A stretch of 38,495 bases of DNA from CAZPRY01 sp964589175 (GTDB taxonomy: Bacteria; Fidelibacterota; UBA2242). Position 1 is the first letter of the stretch; each line of letters starts with the position of its first letter. The stretch spans positions 1 through 38,495 of the forward strand of contig CAZPRY010000040.1 in assembly GCA_964589175.1 (NCBI GenBank), given 5' to 3'. Below the pieces are notes generated by a model. It did no database searches. It was not told the origin of the DNA and was given only the letters and a program-made list of their open reading frames with translations. Shown here piece by piece: positions 33,534-38,495 of this stretch. The translations under genes were made by a program, and so were the position numbers.

Positions 33534-35975
33534 TTACTCGTAGCGTAGCGATTTAACCGGGTTGGCGGTTGCCGATCGAATCGCCTGATAGGCTACAGTC
33601 AGAATGGAAACACCCAGCGCGATGATGGCTGAAAAGATAAAAGTCCATGCATCAATGCGTACCCGATAGGCATAATTCTGAAGCCATTTATGCATGAACC
33701 AATAAGCGGCGGGTATAGCGAGCAGGTTTGCCGCCAGAACCCATTTGCCGAAGTCGCCGGTCACCATTACTGTAATACTGCTGACAGAGGCGCCAAGCAC
33801 CTTGCGGATACCAATTTCTTTGGCGCGCCGTTCGATGATGAAGGATGCCAGCCCGAAGAGCCCCATGCAGGCGATCAAAATTGCCAGCATGCTGAAGTAT
33901 TGTAGCATCTTGCGCAGTTGCATTTCGCTATGATAAAGTTGGTCGAGACGTTCACTCAAAAAAGTGAAATTAACCGGCAATCCCGGTCGGAATGTGTGTA
34001 GCGTTGCCTCGATTTGGGACAATGTATTTTGGATGTCATGATCGGTAATCCGCATGGCGATAGTATTGGTTTCAATCATGCGAATATAAGTCATGATCGG
34101 TGAGATATCGCGGTGCAGCGATTCATAATGGAAATCCGCGACAACACCGATGATATGTCCTTCACGGTTACCAATTGCCAAGGGAACTCCCACTGCATCT
34201 GCCGGTTTTTCGAATCCTAACTGCCGTGCAGCAGTTTCATTGATGATGAAAGCCTCGAGCGCATCGCTACTGTATTCCGTCGAGAAATCACGTCCGGCGA
34301 TAATCTGCATTCCATAGGTTCTGAAAAAGTCGTGTTCCACACGGTTGTGCGGCATGTGAATCGGACTATGCTGCCATTCGTTATTCAGAAAGATGCGGAA
34401 GCCCGGCGTGTCGCCCAGCCTGCCGGAGGGAGCACGTTTGGAGGCGGTGACAGACATGATGTTCGGATTTTGCAGCAGGGCGACTTTGACATCCTGCCAG
34501 CGCTCCTTAAATACCGGGTCCATCGAGAACATTACGACGTTTTCCTTATCGAAACCCAGTTTCTTGTTCTGGATATAATTCATCTGCTTTGATACGGTTT
34601 GAATACAGGTAATCAGGGCGATTGAGATGGCAAATTGCAGTATTACCAATGCTGTTCGGAAAGAATTTGCACTGCGGCCGCGCGAAATTTCACCACGTAA
34701 AATTGGTGCAGGTTTGAAGGATGAAATATACAATGCCGGATACAGACCGGAGAGAATGCCGGTGATGATGAAGACAGTAATCAGCAAGAGAATATTTGTC
34801 GGGTGGATAAAGCTGACAAACGCTATTGCCTTCCCGGTAATTCCATTGAAAAATGACAAAGCGAGGGCAGCGATCAGCACGGCGAAAAGAGTTGCCAGAA
34901 AGGTGGTGCACAGTGTTTCGCTGAAAAATTGTATGATCAACACCCCGCGATTGGCGCCCGTGACCTTGCGCAGTCCGACCTCCTTGCTGCGTTGCATAGC
35001 TTGGGTAGTGGCGAGGTTGATATAGTTTGTGGAGGCAATCAGGAGAACGAAAGCTGCGATGACAGCAAAAATTGCGACGTATCTTATATCGCTGTTGGCT
35101 TCCATTTCGCCCATGAAATGCGAATGCAAATGAATATCGCTGACCTTCATGAAATTCAAAAATATCCATTCGTGGGCCCAGACAATTCCATGCTCTTCCG
35201 TATTTCGACTGCCCAGATGCCGGTCGATGAAATCGGGGATTTTTAGGCACAATTCATCGAGGTTAACACCTTCTGCCAAGCGTACATAGGCAAAGGTGAC
35301 ATTATCGGAGAAATTCCGTGTTCCCCAGAAATAATCATTTTCGCCCTCACCGTAGAGTCCGCGCAGGGAGCTGTAGGAAGCCAGAAAATCATAGTGAAAG
35401 TGGGTGTTCCTCGGGGCGTCCTGAGCGATACCGACCACCTGGAAGGGATACTGATTATCGAGGATGAGTTGCTTACCCAGGGGATCTTCATCGCCAAAGT
35501 ACTTGCGTGCAGTGGATTGCGTCAGAATCACGTCGCCGGGATTGCGGAGAGCCGTCCGGGGGTCACCCAGTATTAGCGGAATTGTGAATATTTCAAAGAT
35601 ATGCTCATCCGCGAAAAAGAAGCGGTTTTCTTCGAACACCCGGTCTTCATACTGAAGCGTCGATTGCTGGGTGTGAAGAATTCGGACCGTCGTCTCGATT
35701 TCCGGGAATTCGTCTTTTAGCAGCGGTACAAAGGAGGGGGCCAGGGTGGCGAAGGCTCTTCCCGTCGCGCCATCTTCTTGCCTGAGGCCGCGATTCACCC
35801 GATAGATGCGATCGGCATATTCGTGGTAATCATCGAAACTGAGTTCATCGGCAATATACATCAATATCAGGATACAGACTGCAATTCCGATTCCCAGTCC
35901 AACAATATTTATCGTGGAGTGCAATTTGTCCCGGTTAAGATTCCGATATGCAATTTTGAGATAATTGAGTACCAT
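33534..35975 (-). CDS. MacB/FtsX-type ABC transporter permease
   Basis: This 813-residue protein is the two-FtsX-domain permease type abundant in Bacteroidetes-like bacteria. It has an N-terminal helix block (YLKIAYRNLNRDKLHSTINI), a MacB-like periplasmic domain (DPLGKQLILDN, FQVVGIAQDAP) and a first FtsX domain with ALMQRSKEVGLRKVTGAN-type sequence (QRSKEVGLRKVTGA). A second periplasmic domain follows, then a second FtsX domain with RRAKEIGIRKVLGAS, ending IRSATANPVKSLRYE. The start is set at 35975 because AGGAAGGG lies just before that ATG; an in-frame ATG 24 bases earlier has no site. The ATPase partner is not in the window. Such permeases export peptides or lipoproteins or act with sensor systems. 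Confidence 0.9.
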   Translation of the reverse strand: MVLNYLKIAYRNLNRDKLHSTINIVGLGIGIAVCILILMYIADELSFDDYHEYADRIYRVNRGLRQEDGATGRAFATLAPSFVPLLKDEFPEIETTVRILHTQQSTLQYEDRVFEENRFFFADEHIFEIFTIPLILGDPRTALRNPGDVILTQSTARKYFGDEDPLGKQLILDNQYPFQVVGIAQDAPRNTHFHYDFLASYSSLRGLYGEGENDYFWGTRNFSDNVTFAYVRLAEGVNLDELCLKIPDFIDRHLGSRNTEEHGIVWAHEWIFLNFMKVSDIHLHSHFMGEMEANSDIRYVAIFAVIAAFVLLIASTNYINLATTQAMQRSKEVGLRKVTGANRGVLIIQFFSETLCTTFLATLFAVLIAALALSFFNGITGKAIAFVSFIHPTNILLLITVFIITGILSGLYPALYISSFKPAPILRGEISRGRSANSFRTALVILQFAISIALITCIQTVSKQMNYIQNKKLGFDKENVVMFSMDPVFKERWQDVKVALLQNPNIMSVTASKRAPSGRLGDTPGFRIFLNNEWQHSPIHMPHNRVEHDFFRTYGMQIIAGRDFSTEYSSDALEAFIINETAARQLGFEKPADAVGVPLAIGNREGHIIGVVADFHYESLHRDISPIMTYIRMIETNTIAMRITDHDIQNTLSQIEATLHTFRPGLPVNFTFLSERLDQLYHSEMQLRKMLQYFSMLAILIACMGLFGLASFIIERRAKEIGIRKVLGASVSSITVMVTGDFGKWVLAANLLAIPAAYWFMHKWLQNYAYRVRIDAWTFIFSAIIALGVSILTVAYQAIRSATANPVKSLRYE

Positions 35976-36018
35976 CTTTACCCTTCCTATAGATATCAAA
36001 AATGATATTTGTAGGACT

Positions 36019-36513
36019 TTATGGAAACGGTAATGGTTGTCTGTTCAACCGCAGTTCGTGGAAGAAAATATTCTTATCTAATCGTTTGTTCATCCGGCTT
36101 CTGAAAAGATCGATGGATGGAATTCGTTTTAGATGAAAAAGATGAGAGGAACAGTGGCAGTCCGATGATCCGAATCCTTGTACGGGAATGCTGGCGCCAG
36201 GCGTTTCGGAAAGACATATCGCCATATGATGTTCAAGGAGCAATTCGGAAGTACTCCACCAGATCGCAACGATTGAACCGAAATCTTTCAGATGATCGAT
36301 GTGCCAGTGCGGTTTCGGATTTATTTTAAGATGATGTCTCAGCCGGGCGCGCAAGCCACCGGGTCCACGGGCGCTGCCACAATAGGCGTAGTAACCTGCC
36401 GGAAAGTGAAAACTGCCCAATTTGCCAATTTTGGTTTCCTGTTTATGTGCAATCTTTAAAATGAGTACGTAGGAACCTTTTTCGGAGGGGATTTCCCTAG
36501 CGTATGAATTCAT
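36019..36513 (-). CDS. GIY-YIG family nuclease (DUF123 type)
   Basis: This protein of about 164 residues matches the DUF123 (COG1833) branch of GIY-YIG nucleases: KGSYVLILKI, FHFPAGYYAYCGSARGPGG, LRARLRHHL and KPHWHIDHLKDFG, followed by a cysteine/histidine block SSDCHCSSHLFHLK. The AGYYAYCGSA segment supplies the GIY and YIG halves. The frame opens earlier at a TTG (36546); I prefer the ATG at 36513, which places the conserved KGSYVL block near the N-terminus. The gene lies 43 bases upstream of the permease gene on the same strand. The role is unknown; DNA repair or mobile-element-linked cutting are possible. Confidence 0.84.
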   Translation of the reverse strand: MNSYAREIPSEKGSYVLILKIAHKQETKIGKLGSFHFPAGYYAYCGSARGPGGLRARLRHHLKINPKPHWHIDHLKDFGSIVAIWWSTSELLLEHHMAICLSETPGASIPVQGFGSSDCHCSSHLFHLKRIPSIDLFRSRMNKRLDKNIFFHELRLNRQPLPFP

Positions 36514-36620
36514 GAGGTAAATATACGTGAAAGCGTCGTTACGCAATATATTTTTACCGGGATGATAGACTCCCAGGTACTTTTAACCTTCGTATGGGTC
36601 AGTCACTTTTTACGTATATT

Positions 36621-36690
36621 TATCTGCATTCAATCCGGTTATTGCATATTCTTCGTGGGTGTCAGCGGGCAGATTCTGGGAATCTGGTAA
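36621..36690 (+). pseudogene. 3' remnant of a second DUF1761 gene
   Basis: The last 22 codons before the TAA at 36688-36690 translate to CIQSGYCIFFVGVSGQILGIW. This matches the C-terminus CIQSGYRVVFLAVSGLILGIW of the intact DUF1761 protein at 32854-33261, in the same frame and ending at the same stop. The DNA after the stop stays similar for about ten bases (GAGCC). Upstream of 36621 all similarity is lost, so the copy has no start and most of the gene is gone. It marks an old duplication or recombination. Confidence 0.8.
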
Positions 36691-36717
36691 TCAGAGCCTG
36701 CAATCGATGAAAGTATC

Positions 36718-36767
36718 CGGGCTTTCAGCCCGCCGTCTCGCTCCCAAACTCCGATTTGGGAGCGGGA
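36718..36767. repeat. Double-hairpin REP-like element
   Basis: The first hairpin is CGGGCT-TTC-AGCCCG (36718-36732). The second pairs TCTCGCTCCCAAA with TTTGGGAGCGGGA (36736-36748 with 36755-36767, one G-T pair) around loop CTCCGA, giving a 13-bp stem. Paired hairpins of this GGGAGC/GCTCCC type resemble dispersed REP-like repeats seen in many bacterial genomes. Confidence 0.65.
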
Positions 36768-36845
36768 ACCTTCGATTATATTTTCTGGCTCGGATGACTG
36801 AACACTTCTGTGGACTGACCCATAAGTAATATTTTAGCCTAAGTC

Positions 36846-36900
36846 GGTCATGTTGAGCGCAAGCGAAAAGTCTTGTTGCCCTCAACGTGATCTTTCTCCC
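36846..36900. repeat. Dispersed-repeat-like segment (GTCATGTTGAGCG type)
   Basis: The segment begins GTCATGTTGAGCGCAAGCGA and continues through a CCCTCAAC block. Sequences of the form GTCATTCTGAGCGnAGCGAA are a well-known class of short dispersed repeats in diverse bacterial genomes, and their reverse translation gives peptides like the one found here (RLFACAQHDR). No second copy occurs in the window. Confidence 0.45.
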
Positions 36901-36946
36901 GCTCCATGGGATCATATCGTAGACATCCCTGTAAGGTCTGCAAACC

Positions 36947-37012
36947 ATAAAATTAAATGTAACTATCTTTCGCTGGGACAAATATGTCACTTGATATTTC
37001 ATTTAATTTTAT
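36947..37012. repeat. 13-bp perfect A/T inverted repeat overlapping the nuclease promoter
   Basis: ATAAAATTAAATG (36947-36959) is the exact reverse complement of CATTTAATTTTAT (37000-37012). The right arm lies in the -35/-10 spacer of the promoter for the next gene. The 40-base interval contains a further small hairpin GACA-AATA-TGTC (36977-36988). It could be an operator or the left-end structure of a mobile element. Confidence 0.6.
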
Positions 37013-37019
37013 TTAAAAT
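36991..37019 (+). promoter_or_regulatory. Promoter of the TnpB/Cas12f-like gene, TTGATA-17-TAAAAT
   Basis: TTGATA (36991-36996) and TAAAAT (37014-37019) are spaced by exactly 17 bases in very A/T-rich DNA. The predicted start of transcription is about 12 bases before the ATG at 37038, leaving almost no leader. No Shine-Dalgarno sequence is visible, unlike most genes in this window. Confidence 0.6.
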
Positions 37020-37037
37020 CAAATAAATCTACGACCA

Positions 37038-38288
37038 ATGAAGATCACTAAACAGATCAGGGTTCGCTTCTATTATCATTCTCCGGATACGATGCACAAC
37101 AAAGAAATTTATGAAAAGCTCGCTAGTTCTATCTATCTGAGCTGGAAGGCCCTGAATACAGCTTATAACGAGTATATATTTCAACACATCAATAGGCAAA
37201 GAAGGGGTGATGAGTATACCGATGAGGAAGGGCGTAAATTCCGGAACAGTGGATACATCGCCATCAAAGATATTGATCTGCCATCAAATATTCGGGCATG
37301 CATTTCTCAGACGGCCTTCAAGCGCTTTAAAAATGATGTTAAATCTGGTGGTGTCTTGAGTGGACGTAGAACTTGGAGTAATTTTCGATATCCCTCTCCG
37401 ATGCCATTCACGAAACAGGGGACTGAAATAAAAAAGAACGATGAATATTTTGTAAAAATACCTTTTCTTTCGCAGTCGCATCCGTTTGTTCTAATGGTTG
37501 AGAGAAACGAACAAAAATTAATTTTGGATCGTATTATCGATGGGACTTATAAACTGAATAATCCTACTCTGCAATGGAATAAGGACCGCAATAAGTGGTA
37601 TTTTAATTTCTCCTTCAGCTTCGAAAAAAATATTGATGAAGACCAACTGGATGAGAAAATCGTTGTTGGCGTAGATCTCGGTATTTCTGTTCCTGTTGCA
37701 TGTGCCTTGAATAACGATAATTATAAACGGGCTTTTATCGGTCATCGCGCGGAGATCGATGCCTTTCGGTCTCGCATTAAATCAAAACGGGTACAGATAC
37801 TGAGGGAAAATAAGAAAATATATGGTTTGCGTACCGGACATGGCAAATCCGGGAAATTGAAGCCAATCCATAAATTAGAGAATCGCATTTCGGATTTCAT
37901 GAACACTTACAATCATAAATTGTCCAGGGCAATTGTTAATTTTGCTAAGGATAATCACGCCGGTGTTATCAATTTTGAAGACCTTGAAAGTTTGTCAGAT
38001 AAGAAACAACAGGATTATTATCTTCGTGAATGGAATATCCATGACATCATAACTAAAACGGAATATAAGGCCAGTGAAGAGGGTATAAAAGTCTGTAAGA
38101 TCAAGCCTCAATACACGAGTCAGCGGTGCTCGAAGTGTGGCTATATTGATCCGGAGAATCGCCCTAAAACCCCCTCCCAGGATAAATTTCTTTGTCAGTC
38201 TTGTCATTATGAAACCCATGCCGATTTTAATGCGGCCAGAAATATTTCATTATTGACCGCTGATAGCTTTTTCTCAATTGAAAAATAA
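37038..38288 (+). CDS. Compact TnpB/Cas12f-superfamily RNA-guided nuclease candidate
   Basis: The 416-residue protein has a split RuvC domain: GVDLGIS with Asp213, INFEDLESL with Glu314 and HADFNAARNIS with Asp396. A zinc ribbon (Cys364, Cys367, Cys386, Cys389; CSKCGY, CQSCHY) lies between the last two. KTEYKASEEGIKVCKIKPQY and YTSQRCSKCG are hallmark blocks. The N-terminal 200 residues form a WED/REC-like region. GHGKSGKLKPIHKLE and LREWNIHDI recall miniature Cas12f proteins of about 420 residues, but transposon TnpB is equally possible. No tnpA, serine recombinase, cas1/cas2 or array is seen. The gene is clearly A/T-richer than its neighbours, lacks a Shine-Dalgarno site and lies in repeats, suggesting transfer. 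Confidence 0.85.
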   Translation: MKITKQIRVRFYYHSPDTMHNKEIYEKLASSIYLSWKALNTAYNEYIFQHINRQRRGDEYTDEEGRKFRNSGYIAIKDIDLPSNIRACISQTAFKRFKNDVKSGGVLSGRRTWSNFRYPSPMPFTKQGTEIKKNDEYFVKIPFLSQSHPFVLMVERNEQKLILDRIIDGTYKLNNPTLQWNKDRNKWYFNFSFSFEKNIDEDQLDEKIVVGVDLGISVPVACALNNDNYKRAFIGHRAEIDAFRSRIKSKRVQILRENKKIYGLRTGHGKSGKLKPIHKLENRISDFMNTYNHKLSRAIVNFAKDNHAGVINFEDLESLSDKKQQDYYLREWNIHDIITKTEYKASEEGIKVCKIKPQYTSQRCSKCGYIDPENRPKTPSQDKFLCQSCHYETHADFNAARNISLLTADSFFSIEK

Positions 38289-38360
38289 TATACGGGAGCT
38301 TTCAACCCCGAAAGGCGAGGTCTGTATCTATACTGTTACGAGAAAAATATCTCTCGTCGA
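38289..38360 (+). ncRNA. Candidate structured guide-RNA scaffold 3' of the nuclease gene
   Basis: The 72 bases after the stop can fold in competing ways. ACCCCG (38305-38310) pairs with CGAGGT (38316-38321), one mismatch. GCTTTC pairs with GAAAGGC in an overlapping, alternative or pseudoknot-like way. ACGAGA (38338-38343) pairs with TCTCGT (38352-38357). TnpB omega RNAs and Cas12f tracrRNAs lie in this position. Transcription and exact ends are unknown. Confidence 0.4.
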
Positions 38361-38495
38361 TATAGGCGCTCAGCCAACCTTATTCTAATGATTTTAACAC
38401 ATGAAAAGTTACTGTTAAGCTCTTGTTATTCTGGCACTAATGGACTTCCTACAAAAAAGTGGACAGGAAAAGAAGTCATGTTATCGCCTGATTTA
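38361..38495. other. A/T-rich tail at the right edge
   Basis: No gene, direct repeat or CRISPR unit can be made out in these 135 bases. A segment at about 38442-38468 (TGGACTTCCTACAAAAAAGT followed by GGACAGG) has the look of an insertion-sequence end, but no transposase or partner repeat is in view. Confidence 0.3.

Larger units (their letters stand above)
36593..36824. repeat. 12-bp perfect inverted repeats bracketing 232 bases
   Basis: TATGGGTCAGTC at 36593-36604 is the exact reverse complement of GACTGACCCATA at 36813-36824. The enclosed segment holds the DUF1761 remnant and the two hairpins. The pair could be terminal repeats of a small non-autonomous or decayed insertion; no obvious target duplication is seen. 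Confidence 0.45.
36547..37037. other. Repeat-rich non-coding stretch before the TnpB/Cas12f-like gene
   Basis: There is no real gene here. The stretch holds, in order, a 12-bp inverted-repeat pair, a broken DUF1761 3' end, two strong hairpins, a dispersed-repeat-like segment, a 13-bp A/T inverted repeat and a promoter, each listed separately. An open minus-strand frame (36691-37002) is a by-product of the repeats. Confidence 0.7.

Noticed and set aside
36691..37002. Open minus-strand frame of 103 codons upstream of the nuclease gene
   Set aside because: It runs straight through the hairpins and the dispersed repeat, encodes the known spurious repeat peptide RLFACAQHDR, and overlaps the nuclease promoter region.
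38331..38417. TACTGTTA occurring twice (38331 and 38410) as possible CRISPR repeats
   Set aside because: Only eight bases are shared and flanks do not match; real repeats are about 25-37 bases.
38442..38468. Insertion-sequence end at the right edge
   Set aside because: It only loosely resembles common ends, and neither a transposase nor the opposite repeat is in the window.

Overview
The window looks like a chromosomal contig from a Gram-negative, lipopolysaccharide-making bacterium. It carries Kdo synthesis and Lpt export genes, lipoprotein signal peptidase, many lipobox-bearing secreted proteins and a Bacteroidetes-style FtsX permease of about 800 residues. This mix of HflKC, HslVU, the kds-lpt-rpoN order, UPF0173 and DUF1761 fits an uncultivated FCB-group lineage (Calditrichota, KSB1 or Marinimicrobia-like). 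That placement is an inference from gene content only; no rRNA or other phylogenetic marker is present.

Region 1 (507-12707, all +) is a tightly packed core block. kdsB, pyrG, kdsA, kdsC, kdsD, lptC, lptB and rpoN overlap or nearly abut: they make Kdo, activate it with CTP supplied by the neighbouring CTP synthase, and export LPS. Next come hflK-hflC (membrane SPFH pair), hslV-hslU (ATP-dependent protease) and argF. lptA is missing from the usual lptC-lptB junction.

Region 2 (12851-17717) holds a 7TM-PAS sensor with no kinase domain. A two-gene module follows: a 58-residue two-helix membrane protein and a secreted superoxide-reductase-like protein. On the opposite strand lie a divergent lspA, a UPF0316 membrane protein, a D-cysteine desulfhydrase-like enzyme and a CYTH-domain protein.

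Region 3 (17874-32718) is dominated by exported hydrolases and surface lipoproteins: an MGH1/trehalase-like glycosidase, MltB-type transglycosylase, GH172 protein, CpoB-like TPR lipoprotein, PD40 propeller lipoprotein, SGNH hydrolase, two metallo-beta-lactamase-fold proteins, a TPR-alpha/beta hydrolase and an AmpC/NylB-like serine hydrolase. A cytosolic amidohydrolase and a BaeRF-type protein are interspersed.

Region 4 (32719-38495) is accessory and repeat-rich. A DUF1761 gene is followed by an inverted-repeat-rich gap, an orphan FtsX permease and a GIY-YIG nuclease. Beyond these lie a broken second copy of the DUF1761 3' end and a cluster of hairpin and repeat elements. The window ends with a visibly A/T-richer gene for a compact (416 aa) TnpB/Cas12f-superfamily RuvC nuclease. 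That gene has its own strong promoter inside a 13-bp inverted repeat and a foldable 3' flank. No tnpA and no CRISPR array are visible, but only 207 bases follow the gene, so a guide RNA or array could lie just beyond the edge. This is the most interesting part of the window.
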